This document shows positions 16,273 through 23,008 of a stretch of 30,352 bases of DNA, piece after piece. A model generated the notes under the pieces. It made no database searches. It was not told the DNA's origin and saw only the letters and a list, made by a program, of their open reading frames with translations. Origin of the DNA: Nitriliruptoraceae bacterium. GTDB lineage: Bacteria; Actinomycetota; Nitriliruptoria; Nitriliruptorales; Nitriliruptoraceae. The stretch covers positions 1 through 30,352 of the forward strand of contig SLLJ01000436.1 of assembly GCA_007134165.1 (NCBI GenBank), given 5' to 3'. Each line of letters starts with the position of its first letter. The stretch's first letter is position 1. A program made the position numbers and the translations under genes.

Positions 16273-17801
16273 GGCGCCACCGCCAGGTCGGCCAGTCGGT
16301 AGGCGAGGGCCTCCTCGACATCGGCGGGGTCGATCGCCGAGCGGCCGCCCAGGTCTGCGATGGTGCGGGCGACGCGCAGCGCCCGGTCGAAGGCCCGGGC
16401 CGACAGCGCGAGGCCCTCGACGGCCTGCGCCAGGGTCCGCAGGGCGCCTGGCTTGGCCGTGGCCCGCAGCCGTGCGACCTCCACGTCCCGGTTGCCGGCA
16501 TCCTCACCCCAGCGCTCGGCTGCTGCCGCGCGCGCGGCCACGACCCGCCCGGCGACCGTTGCCGTGGGTTCCCCGTCAGGCGGTCCGAGGAGCTGCTCCC
16601 GGTCGATCGGCGACACCTCGAGGTGCAGGTCGAGCCGGTCGAGCAGAGGCCCCGACAGCCGCGAGCGGTACCGCTCGATCCGGTCGGGACGGCACCGGCA
16701 GGCGCGAGTCGGGCTGCCCAGGTAACCGCACGGGCAGGGGTTGGTCGCCGCCACCAGCAGCACCTCGCAGGGGTAGCGGACCTGCTGACGCGCCCGGGTG
16801 AGCACGACCTCCCCCCGCTCGAGTGGCTGACGCAGCGCGTCGAGGATCACCCGTGGGGTCTCGAGCAGTTCGTCGAGCAGCAGCAGGCCGTGGTGCGCCA
16901 GCGACAGCTCGCCGGGCCGGGGGATGCCGCTGCCGCCCCCGACGAGCCCCGCCACCGACACGGTGTGATGCGGCTCACGCAGCGGAGGGACGAGCGACAG
17001 CGCCTCGTCGGGGCGGCGCTGTGCGGCCAGCGAGTGGATCGCCGCGACCTCGAGTGCGGCCCCGACCTGAAGCGGCGGCAGCAGTCCGTGCAGCCGGCGC
17101 GCCAGCATGGTCTTGCCACAGCCCGGGGGGCCGGCGAGCAGCAGGTGGTGGCGACCGGCGGCGGCGATCTCCAGCGCCCGGCGGGCAACAGGCTGCCCAC
17201 GCACGTCGGCGAGGTCGTGACCGACCTGCGGTACCACCACCGGGGCGGGCCGGGCCGGGGTGCCGCAGCTGCGGCCCCGCAGAACCTCGACGACCTCGCG
17301 CAGGTCGCGGACCGCGACCACGGTGAGCCCGTCGACCAGCGCGGCCTCCGGGGCGGCGCTCGGGGCCACCAGCAGGCTGCCGGCACCGGCGTGCCGCGCA
17401 CCGGCGGCCACCGGCAGCACGCCCGGAACGGCCCGCAACTGACCGTCGAGTCCAAGCTCACCGACCGACCAGACACGGTCCAGGACCTCATGCGGTACCT
17501 GTCCGGTGGCCGCGAGCACCGCCACGGCGATCGGCAGGTCGAACCCGCTGCCGGACTTGGGCAGGTCAGCAGGTGCGAGATTGACCACCGTGCGCTGCCC
17601 GCCGGGCCAGTGCAGGCCCTGCTGCTTCACGGCGGTGCGGACCCGCTCGACCGACTCCCGCAGCGCGAGGTCGGGCAGCCCGACCAACCGTAGCCCGGGC
17701 AGGCCGGGGCCAAGTGAGCACTCGACGCGCACGGCGCACGGCTCCAGGCCCACCATCGCGATGCTGTGGGACACCGCCAGGACCTGGCCCTCAGCGCTCA
17801 C
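16269..17801 (-). CDS. comM: ComM/YifB family AAA+ ATPase (Mg-chelatase-like)
   Basis: A 510-residue YifB/ComM protein. The N-terminal Lon-like fold (about 1-170) contains LVGLPDLALRESVERVR and LAPADLPKSGSGFDLPIA. The AAA+ domain has Walker A GPPGCGKT (224-231), Walker B LLLLDELLE and sensor ATNPCPCGY, and a cysteine pattern CPCGY...CRC. The C-terminal domain ends LADLAVAP. ComM is a hexameric helicase that drives branch migration of donor DNA during transformation and recombination. GTG at 17801 overlaps the yraN stop by four bases, and the stop overlaps dprA. Walker B reads DELLE rather than the more usual DELPEF. Confidence 0.93.
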   Translation of the reverse strand: MSAEGQVLAVSHSIAMVGLEPCAVRVECSLGPGLPGLRLVGLPDLALRESVERVRTAVKQQGLHWPGGQRTVVNLAPADLPKSGSGFDLPIAVAVLAATGQVPHEVLDRVWSVGELGLDGQLRAVPGVLPVAAGARHAGAGSLLVAPSAAPEAALVDGLTVVAVRDLREVVEVLRGRSCGTPARPAPVVVPQVGHDLADVRGQPVARRALEIAAAGRHHLLLAGPPGCGKTMLARRLHGLLPPLQVGAALEVAAIHSLAAQRRPDEALSLVPPLREPHHTVSVAGLVGGGSGIPRPGELSLAHHGLLLLDELLETPRVILDALRQPLERGEVVLTRARQQVRYPCEVLLVAATNPCPCGYLGSPTRACRCRPDRIERYRSRLSGPLLDRLDLHLEVSPIDREQLLGPPDGEPTATVAGRVVAARAAAAERWGEDAGNRDVEVARLRATAKPGALRTLAQAVEGLALSARAFDRALRVARTIADLGGRSAIDPADVEEALAYRLADLAVAP

Positions 17802-18247
17802 AGCGCACCCCGCAGGTGGGTCAGGCGGCCGCTGGCAGGGGCGCCGCGCGTGAGGTCGAGGGCGATCAGGTCGAGGCGCAGCGCGCGGTAGTCCGGGCGG
17901 TGTGCCGCGATGAACGCACCGGTCAGCACCCTCAACTGCGCCCGCTTGCGGGCCGGCACGGCAGCCAACGCACCATCCTGTCGGCCTGCCTGGCGACGGG
18001 TCTTGACCTCGACCACGACCACGACCCGGCGCCGGTGGTCGAGAGCCACCAGGTCGAGCTCACCAGGCCGCTCGGGGTGCGGGCAGCGCCAGTTGCGGGC
18101 GATGATGCTCAGTGCGTCGTGGTCGACGAGGTGCTCGGCGGCGGCCTGCTCACCCCACCGACCGAGGCGGGCGGCGCTCAGCGTCAGGGCGAGATCGACC
18201 GCGGCGACGTCGAGATGGCGGGAGCAGGCCGGCAGGTGGGTGCGCAT
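17798..18247 (-). CDS. yraN: YraN/UPF0102 family protein (nuclease-fold)
   Basis: A 149-residue member of UPF0102, with the Holliday-junction-resolvase/restriction-like fold. The core GRWGEQAAAEHLVDHDALSI..NWRC, GELDLVALD and VVVEVKTRR carries the expected Glu/Asp/ExK nuclease residues. Function is unproven in most bacteria; the link to comM-dprA suggests DNA processing. ATG at 18247 gives about 27 residues before the family core. A TAGCGT -10 box ends six bases before this ATG, so the mRNA would be leaderless, which supports this start. It leads the yraN-comM-dprA-xerC-whiG unit. Confidence 0.88.
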   Translation of the reverse strand: MRTHLPACSRHLDVAAVDLALTLSAARLGRWGEQAAAEHLVDHDALSIIARNWRCPHPERPGELDLVALDHRRRVVVVVEVKTRRQAGRQDGALAAVPARKRAQLRVLTGAFIAAHRPDYRALRLDLIALDLTRGAPASGRLTHLRGAL

Positions 18248-18253
18248 GCCCCG

Positions 18254-18282
18254 ACGCTACGGGGTGGCGCCCTCGCGGTCAG
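18254..18282 (-). promoter_or_regulatory. Leaderless promoter of yraN-comM-dprA-xerC-whiG
   Basis: CTGACC (18277-18282), a 17-base spacer and TAGCGT (18254-18259) match a housekeeping-sigma promoter. Only six bases (CGGGGC) separate the -10 box from the yraN ATG at 18247, so the start point would fall on or next to the A of ATG. Confidence 0.6.
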
Positions 18283-18313
18283 CCCGCCGCCCTTCCGGCC
18301 TGTGGATGACGCA

Positions 18314-18430
18314 TCAGATCACCCCGAACCCCCACAGCAGCGCGGCGGCGATCACGACGATCGCGACGACGAGCAGCCAGATGTCGTTGGACTTCTGGTC
18401 CCGGTAGCGGCGGTTGGCGTCGAAGCCCAC
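18314..18430 (-). CDS. Small single-pass membrane protein, 38 residues
   Basis: A short reading frame between DUF2469 and yraN. After the initiator it reads GFDANRRYRDQKSNDIW, a polar, basic start of about 18 residues, then one hydrophobic helix (LLVVAIVVIAAALLWGFGVI) to the stop. The GTG at 18430 has GAGAGG seven bases upstream; an in-frame ATG at 18445 would add five residues. Third codon positions are almost all G or C, as in neighbouring genes, which supports coding. The N-in or N-out orientation is not decided, though the basic N-terminus suggests it stays in the cytoplasm. I recognise no family. It probably shares a transcript with DUF2469, 46 bases upstream. Confidence 0.72.
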   Translation of the reverse strand: MGFDANRRYRDQKSNDIWLLVVAIVVIAAALLWGFGVI

Positions 18431-18476
18431 GGGGTGCCCTCTCATCGGTGGTTCCGGCGTCCGGATCCGTCCTCGA

Positions 18477-18785
18477 TTACTCCTCGAGGAACGTCGCGAG
18501 CTCGTCGTGGACCAGCTCCTCGACGTTGACGTCCCGGAAGGTCAGCACCCGCACCCGCTTGATGAACCGGGCCGGGCGGTACATGTCCCACACCCAGGCG
18601 TCGACGAGTTCGAGGTCGAACCACAGGTCGTCGCCCGGATGCGGGGTGACCGACACCTCGTTGCAGAGATAGAACCGGCGCTCGGTCTCCACGACGTAGC
18701 GGAACATCCGCACCACGTCCCGGTACTCCCGGTACAGCGCGAGCTCGAGGTCGCTCTCGTAGGCATCGAGGTCGTCGGGGTTCAT
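18477..18785 (-). CDS. DUF2469 family protein
   Basis: A 102-residue DUF2469 protein, a family typical of Actinomycetota and usually found next to rnhB (Rv2901c-like). It is rich in acidic and aromatic residues, starts NPDDLDAYESDLELALYREY and contains YVVETERRFYLCN and WFDLELVDAWVWDMYRPARF. No enzymatic motif or membrane segment is visible and the function is unknown. ATG at 18785 has GGAG five bases upstream. It is transcribed away from rnhB, which starts 84 bases away on the opposite strand; the two genes seem to share a -10 region. Confidence 0.92.
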   Translation of the reverse strand: MNPDDLDAYESDLELALYREYRDVVRMFRYVVETERRFYLCNEVSVTPHPGDDLWFDLELVDAWVWDMYRPARFIKRVRVLTFRDVNVEELVHDELATFLEE

Positions 18786-18851
18786 CCGCTCTCCATGCGG
18801 GACCGACCTGCTCCGGCCCTGGATCGGGCGTGGGCCCCGGTCGCCGGTCGC

Positions 18852-18861
18852 AGGGTAGCGT
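18852..18861. promoter_or_regulatory. Overlapping divergent -10 boxes of DUF2469 and rnhB
   Basis: The ten bases AGGGTAGCGT read TAGCGT (18856-18861) on the plus strand and TACCCT (18852-18857) on the minus strand, sharing the TA step. The plus-strand box ends seven bases before the rnhB GTG, so rnhB would be leaderless; the minus-strand box would give DUF2469 a leader of about 60 bases. No clear -35 is seen for either direction. Confidence 0.45.
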
Positions 18862-18868
18862 CGGGGCC

Positions 18869-19561
18869 GTGCCGACCCCGACCACGCCCCGTCCCGCCCG
18901 CCGCCGGACCCCGGCGCCGACCACGGCTGCCGAACGTCGCTGGTGGCGGGAGGGAGCCCGGGTCGCGGGGATCGACGAGGTCGGCCGGGGGGCCTGGGCG
19001 GGCCAGCTGACCGTGGGGGCGGTGGCCCTGCTCCCCGACCGCCGGGTGCTCGGGCTGCGCGATTCCAAGCAGCTCACGCCCGACCGGCGCGCCCAGTTGG
19101 CCGAACGGCTGGCCGGCGTCGCGGACGTGGGTCTGGGTCGGGTGGAGGTCGAGGAACTCGATGAGCTCGGGTTGGCGGCCGCCCTTCGGGTCGCAGCCGA
19201 ACGGGCCGTGGTGGCGCTGAGCGAGCCTCCCGACGTCGTGCTGATCGACGGCACCGTCGACCTGCTCGCCGACGGCCGGTGCAGCAGGGAGCTGCTGGTG
19301 CGCGGTGATCAGCGTTCCGCCTCGATCGCGGCCGCCTCGATCGCGGCCAAGGTTGCGCGCGACGCGGCGATGGTGGCTGCCGACGCCGACCACCCGGCCT
19401 ATGGCTTCGCCCGCCACAAGGGCTACCCGACCGCCGCGCACCGGGCGGCGCTCGCCGAACACGGCCCCTGCAGGCTCCACCGGCGGAGCTGGGCACCGAT
19501 CGCGGCGCTCAGTCCTCCGGATCCGGCGGCCGGTCGGGAACCTCGTGGGCGTCACGTGTGA
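18869..19561 (+). CDS. rnhB: Ribonuclease HII
   Basis: The only plus-strand gene. The 230-residue RNase HII cleaves RNA in RNA:DNA hybrids, including single ribonucleotides. Active-site motifs are GIDEVGRGAWAG (D36, E37), LRDSKQLTPDRR, VLIDGTVD and AAKVARDAAM, with the family block YGFARHKGYPTAAHRAAL and GPCRLHRRSWAP near the end. A basic Pro/Arg tail of about 25 residues precedes the core. GTG at 18869 is chosen because a TAGCGT box ends seven bases before it; the upstream in-frame start at 18830 would contain that box. Its last 53 bases overlap the end of lepB on the other strand, and the extra C-terminal 16 residues come from that overlap. Confidence 0.94.
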   Translation: MPTPTTPRPARRRTPAPTTAAERRWWREGARVAGIDEVGRGAWAGQLTVGAVALLPDRRVLGLRDSKQLTPDRRAQLAERLAGVADVGLGRVEVEELDELGLAAALRVAAERAVVALSEPPDVVLIDGTVDLLADGRCSRELLVRGDQRSASIAAASIAAKVARDAAMVAADADHPAYGFARHKGYPTAAHRAALAEHGPCRLHRRSWAPIAALSPPDPAAGREPRGRHV

Positions 19562-20321
19562 GCCGACCGACGTGGTCGAACGGCCAGATGATCAGCACCG
19601 ACCGCCCGACGACCTGCTCCCGCGGGACCGTCCCCAGCGTGCTGCGGGAATCGGAGGAGTTGGGTCGGTTGTCGCCGAGGAAGAACAGCTCACCCTCGGG
19701 GACGATGACCGGTCCGAACTGCGACTGATCCTCGTACTGGACGTAGGTCTCGTCGAGCACTCGACCGTTGACGCGGACCTCACCGTCCACGATCTCGATC
19801 TCGTCGCCAGGCAGCGCCACCACCCGCTTGACGAAGTCGCGCGCGCTGACCGGTACCAGCCCGAGGAACTGCCCGATCCCGCGGATCACGCGACCCACCG
19901 CGTCCTGCTCGACAACGGTGTCGCCGGGGCCGTTGCCCTCGAAGACCAGGATCTCGCCGCGCCGGGGCTCCCGGAAGCGGTAGGTGAGCTTCTCGACCAC
20001 CATCCGGTCGTCGCGCTGCAGGGTCGGTTCCATCGAACTCGACGGGATGTAGAACACCTGCACGGCGAAGGTGCGCAGGAGGAACGCGAGCACCAGCGCC
20101 ACCGCGAGCAGCACCGGCAGCTCCCGCAAGAAGCTGCCCCGGCGGCGCGCGGCGTGCCGCTCGGAGCCGGCAGCCGGGTCCCGGCTCTCCTCGTCCGACG
20201 ACGGCTGCCCGGCGCCTCGCGATCCGCCGGTCCACGACCCCGGGTCCTGGGAGCCCTCGTCCGAATGCGGCGCCGGTGGCTCGGACCCGGGTTCGTCGGT
20301 GGGCTCCTCGCGCTCAGCCAT
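19509..20321 (-). CDS. lepB: Signal peptidase I
   Basis: A 270-residue type I signal peptidase. A polar, acidic N-terminal cytoplasmic region of about 60 residues (rich in Ser, Asp, Glu, Pro) ends in a basic patch (HAARRRG) before one membrane helix (about 67-84). The catalytic serine is S96 in PSSSMEPTL, the general base is K165 in RDFVKRVVALPGD, and the GDNR box appears as FFLGDNRPNSSDSR. It removes signal peptides from exported proteins such as the M23/lipase protein here. It follows rplS by 81 bases and is probably co-transcribed. ATG at 20321 has no obvious ribosome-binding site. It converges on rnhB with a 53-base tail overlap. Confidence 0.95.
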   Translation of the reverse strand: MAEREEPTDEPGSEPPAPHSDEGSQDPGSWTGGSRGAGQPSSDEESRDPAAGSERHAARRRGSFLRELPVLLAVALVLAFLLRTFAVQVFYIPSSSMEPTLQRDDRMVVEKLTYRFREPRRGEILVFEGNGPGDTVVEQDAVGRVIRGIGQFLGLVPVSARDFVKRVVALPGDEIEIVDGEVRVNGRVLDETYVQYEDQSQFGPVIVPEGELFFLGDNRPNSSDSRSTLGTVPREQVVGRSVLIIWPFDHVGRLTRDAHEVPDRPPDPED

Positions 20322-20347
20322 GACGGCAACCGCGCCTGGCGCGCACG

Positions 20348-20396
20348 GGACCCGCGTCTCGGGCCGCGATCGGAGGGCGAGCGTGCCGACGGGTCC
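20348..20396 (-). repeat. Inverted repeat between rplS and lepB
   Basis: GGACCCG (20348-20354) and CGGGTCC (20390-20396) are exact complements 35 bases apart, occupying most of the 81-base gap. It could shape rplS-lepB mRNA or attenuate lepB expression, but seven base pairs in GC-rich DNA may be chance. Confidence 0.25.
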
Positions 20397-20402
20397 GCAC
20401 GT

Positions 20403-20756
20403 TCAGCGCAGCGCCTCGCGCTTCTCCTTGATGCGCGCCTTCTTGCCGACCCGTTCGCGCAGGTAGTACAGCTTGGCGCGCCGGACCTTCCCGCGCCGCA
20501 GCACCTCGATCGACTGCAGGATGGGGCTGTGCACCGGGAAGATGCGCTCGACCCCGATCCCGTAGCTGACCTTGCGCACCGTGAACGTCTCGCGCAGGCC
20601 GCCACCGCGGCGGGCGATCACGACGCCCTCGAAGATCTGGATGCGCTCGTTGGTGCCCTCGACGACCCGGACGTTCACCTTGACGGTGTCCCCGGGCCAG
20701 AACTCGGGCAGATCGTCGCGCAGACGCGACTGCTCGACCACGTCGATGTTGTTCAT
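20403..20756 (-). CDS. rplS: 50S ribosomal protein L19
   Basis: A 117-residue L19, at the subunit interface of the ribosome. Family blocks: FWPGDTVKVNVRVVEGTNER, QIFEGVVIARRGGG, FTVRKVSYGIGVERIFPVHSP and the C-terminal RRGKVRRAKLYYLRER. The length is normal. ATG at 20756 has only a weak GAGAG upstream. It follows trmD by 157 bases and, unlike in the classic rpsP-rimM-trmD-rplS operon, has its own strong promoter and a structured leader. lepB follows. Confidence 0.97.
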   Translation of the reverse strand: MNNIDVVEQSRLRDDLPEFWPGDTVKVNVRVVEGTNERIQIFEGVVIARRGGGLRETFTVRKVSYGIGVERIFPVHSPILQSIEVLRRGKVRRAKLYYLRERVGKKARIKEKREALR

Positions 20757-20802
20757 GGCTCTCGCGCTTCCGTGAGGAGGTGGGTGGCCGGGTGTCCGAG
20801 CC

Positions 20803-20858
20803 CCGCCGTGATCCTGGCCCCGCGGATGAGGGGGCGGGAGGATGGGGCATCACGGCGG
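20803..20858 (-). promoter_or_regulatory. Long stem-loop in the rplS leader
   Basis: CCGCCGTGAT (20803-20812) pairs perfectly with ATCACGGCGG (20849-20858), ten base pairs, and the enclosed loop contains a second stem, CCCGC (20819-20823) with GCGGG (20834-20838). It lies between the rplS promoter and the rplS start, about 47 bases before the ATG, so it would be in the 5' leader. L19 leaders with regulatory roles are described in other phyla; a similar role here is inference. Confidence 0.5.
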
Positions 20859-20887
20859 CGCGAACTGGACCGCTGCGCGGCCGTCGG

Positions 20888-20917
20888 ATGGTACGGCCCC
20901 GGACGCCGACGGGTCAA
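20888..20917 (-). promoter_or_regulatory. Strong promoter of rplS-lepB
   Basis: TTGACC (20912-20917), an 18-base spacer and TACCAT (20888-20893) form the best housekeeping promoter in the window. The -35 box contains the trmD stop codon (TGA, 20914-20916). The predicted leader is about 125 bases. Confidence 0.68.
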
Positions 20918-21690
20918 CCTGGCCCCCGCGGCGCCTGCTCAGCACGCAGATCGGGACGCCGACGGTCGGTCAGCGTGCGGGCCTGCTCCTCGCGCCAGCG
21001 ACGCACGGCGCCGTGATCCCCGGAGGCGAGCACCTCGGGCACTTCGAGCCCACGCAGCCGTGCGGGGCGGGTGTACTGGGGGTACTCGAGCAGCCCGGAG
21101 GTGAACGACTCGTCGGTGGTGGAGCCGGCGTTGCCCACGACCCCCGGGACCAGCCGCGTGACCGCCTCGATCACGGCGGCCGCCGCGACCTCGCCGCCGA
21201 GCAGCACGTAGTCCCCGACCGAGACCTCGTCGGTGGCCACCTCGTGGTGCACGCGCTCATCGATGCCTTCGTAGCGCCCACACAGCAGCACCAACCGTGG
21301 TTCACGGGCGAACTGCTCGGCCATTGCCTGGTCGAACCGATCGCCTCGTGGGGTGAGCAGGATGGTCCGCGGACGGGAGCCACCGGCGACGTAGCGCGCC
21401 TCGGGGGGCGGTCGGTCGCGGCCAGCGGTGACGGTCGGGGGCAGGTCGTTCCAGACCGCCTCGGCGGCGTTGAACCAGACGTCAGCGCGCATCACCATGC
21501 CCGGCCCCCCGCCATAGGGGGGTGCGTCCACCGACCGGTGCCGGTCGGTGGCCCACTCGCGCAGATCGTGCACCCGCAAGGCGAGGCGTCCCTCGGCGGT
21601 GGCTCGCGCCAGCAGCGAGGTACTCAACGGGCCGTCGAACCAGGACGGGAAGATCGTGAGGACGTCGATGACCAGTGCCGGCCCGGTCAC
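20914..21690 (-). CDS. trmD: tRNA (guanine37-N1)-methyltransferase TrmD
   Basis: A 258-residue TrmD, which methylates G37 next to the anticodon to prevent frameshifting. It belongs to the SPOUT class. Motifs: IDVLTIFPSWF near the N-terminus, PPYGGGPGMVMR, LLCGRYEGIDERV, SVGDYVLLGGEVAAAAVIEAVTRLVPGVVGN (trefoil-knot AdoMet site), and the C-terminal YTRPARLRGLEVPEVLASGDH. The GTG at 21690 overlaps the rimM stop (GTGA) and matches the family start; a longer reading from 21732 adds residues inside rimM. Last gene of rpsP-khpA-rimM-trmD. Confidence 0.96.
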   Translation of the reverse strand: MTGPALVIDVLTIFPSWFDGPLSTSLLARATAEGRLALRVHDLREWATDRHRSVDAPPYGGGPGMVMRADVWFNAAEAVWNDLPPTVTAGRDRPPPEARYVAGGSRPRTILLTPRGDRFDQAMAEQFAREPRLVLLCGRYEGIDERVHHEVATDEVSVGDYVLLGGEVAAAAVIEAVTRLVPGVVGNAGSTTDESFTSGLLEYPQYTRPARLRGLEVPEVLASGDHGAVRRWREEQARTLTDRRRPDLRAEQAPRGPG

Positions 21691-22208
21691 GGATCGAGCA
21701 GCCCGGGCGGGGGGTCGACCACACGCAGGCAACGATCGTGGTCGTCCTCCTCCACCTCGACGTAGTCGTCGACGGCCGGCAACAACCAGGTGCGCCCGTC
21801 GTCGCGCGCGACCTCCAGCAGGTCGTAGCCGGCCGCATCGGGCAGCTCGATGAGCGCGGACACCCGGCCCAGATCCCGCCCCTGCTCGTCGCGCACCGGG
21901 GTGCCGATCAGCTCATGGGCGAAGTAGGTCTCGTGCTCCTCGAGCGGCACGGCGGCGGCCTCGACGTCCTGACCGCGCAGCAGCTCGGCGGCCGAGCGGT
22001 CCTGGACCCCTTCGAGTCCGACCAGCATCCGACCCTGGTGCCACCGCGCGGCCGAGACCGTGGTCACGGTCCCGCCGATCCGGACCCGAACCCCCGGAGC
22101 GAGCCGGTCAGGCAGGTCGGAGAGCACCCGCACGACGAGCTCACCACGGATGCCATGCGGCTTGACGACCCGCGCGACCACGACCGGCTGGTCCCCCACG
22201 CCGTCCAC
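21687..22208 (-). CDS. rimM: 16S rRNA-processing protein RimM
   Basis: A 173-residue RimM, a 30S maturation factor that binds S19. The N-terminal RimM domain begins PVVVARVVKPHGIRGELVVRVLSDLPDR, and the C-terminal PRC-barrel contains ELIGTPVRDEQGRDLGRVSALIELPDAAGYDLLEV and WLLPAVDDYVEVEE. It lies 11 bases after khpA and overlaps trmD by four. GTG at 22208 is the start giving the full family N-terminus, with GGGAGCGGG upstream. Confidence 0.95.
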   Translation of the reverse strand: MDGVGDQPVVVARVVKPHGIRGELVVRVLSDLPDRLAPGVRVRIGGTVTTVSAARWHQGRMLVGLEGVQDRSAAELLRGQDVEAAAVPLEEHETYFAHELIGTPVRDEQGRDLGRVSALIELPDAAGYDLLEVARDDGRTWLLPAVDDYVEVEEDDHDRCLRVVDPPPGLLDP

Positions 22209-22219
22209 GCCCGCTCCCG

Positions 22220-22456
22220 TCAGTCGATGACCTCGACGGTGACGTTCTCCTCGTCGAGAGAGCCGGCCGCCTTCACCAGCGTGCGCAACGCCTTGGCGGT
22301 GCGACCACGCTTGCCGATGACCTTGCCGAGGTCATCGTCGTGCACGTGCAACTCGAGCACGACCTCACGGTCCTGCTCGGAGACCTCGACGCGCACGTCG
22401 TCGGGGTGGTCGACGAGCTGCTTCGCGACGTACTCGAGCACGTCCTCGGCCCTCAC
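22220..22456 (-). CDS. khpA: KH-domain RNA-binding protein KhpA
   Basis: A 78-residue single KH-domain protein. The RNA-binding GxxG loop is G48-K49-R50-G51 in LGKVIGKRGRTAKALR. KhpA forms a dimer or a KhpA/KhpB complex that binds many RNAs and affects cell division and elongation in Gram-positive bacteria. It is encoded between rpsP and rimM, its usual place. GTG at 22456 overlaps the rpsP stop by four bases (GTGA). Confidence 0.94.
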   Translation of the reverse strand: MRAEDVLEYVAKQLVDHPDDVRVEVSEQDREVVLELHVHDDDLGKVIGKRGRTAKALRTLVKAAGSLDEENVTVEVID

Positions 22457-22809
22457 GATCCGCCCTCCGCCGCCTCGGCGGCGCGAGCTCTGGCCTTCTT
22501 CGACAGCCGCGGCTTGTCGGCCCGGCCGGAGCGGTCACGCTTCGGGGGGTCGCCGGGCTTGAAGGTCTCCCACACCCCGGTGATGCGCAGCAGTTTCTCC
22601 ACCGCCTCGGTCGGCTGGGCGCCGACCCGCAGCCAGTGCAGGGCGCGCTCCTCGTCGACGGTGATCCCCGAGGGATCCTGCAGCGGGTGGTAGCTGCCGA
22701 TGATCTCGATGAAGCGCCCGTCGCGGGGCGAGCGAGCGTCGGCCGCCACGATGCGGTAGTGCGGTCGCTTGACGGTCCCCTCACGACGGAGGCGGAGCTT
22801 GACGGCCAT
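22453..22809 (-). CDS. rpsP: 30S ribosomal protein S16
   Basis: A 118-residue S16, which stabilises the 5' domain of 16S rRNA. The family core is AVKLRLRREGTVKRPHYRIVAADARSPRDGRFIEIIGSYHPL and LHWLRVGAQPTEAVEKLLRITGVWE. A basic C-terminal extension of about 35 residues (rich in Lys, Arg, Ala) follows, as in other Actinomycetota. ATG at 22809 has AAGGA eight bases upstream; an in-frame reading from 23112 covers the leader and has no homology. It is first in rpsP-khpA-rimM-trmD. Confidence 0.96.
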   Translation of the reverse strand: MAVKLRLRREGTVKRPHYRIVAADARSPRDGRFIEIIGSYHPLQDPSGITVDEERALHWLRVGAQPTEAVEKLLRITGVWETFKPGDPPKRDRSGRADKPRLSKKARARAAEAAEGGS

Positions 22810-22978
22810 GACGGCGTCCTTCACGGGTCGGTCCGGGCGTGGCCCACGCGCCGGCGGGGGGCGGTCCGTACCCTCGCGGACCGACGCGTCGGGCGGCGCG
22901 GGCGGCAGGGCGGAGACCACCGGGGAGGTCGATGGCGTCCGGGAGCAGGGTGCTCGGGAACGCCGACGAATGAGGATA
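22810..22978 (-). promoter_or_regulatory. Promoter and leader of rpsP-khpA-rimM-trmD
   Basis: A TATCCT box at 22973-22978 is a good TANNNT-type -10, about 164 bases before rpsP, with no clear -35. The leader contains the stem CGGTCCG (22862-22868) with CGGACCG (22877-22883) and an eight-base loop. I see no open reading frame here. The rest of the gap up to the ffh stop at 23009 shows nothing else. Confidence 0.4.
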
Positions 22979-23008
22979 GCGCAGCGCGCTGCCCGGCGGC
23001 GGGACCGC

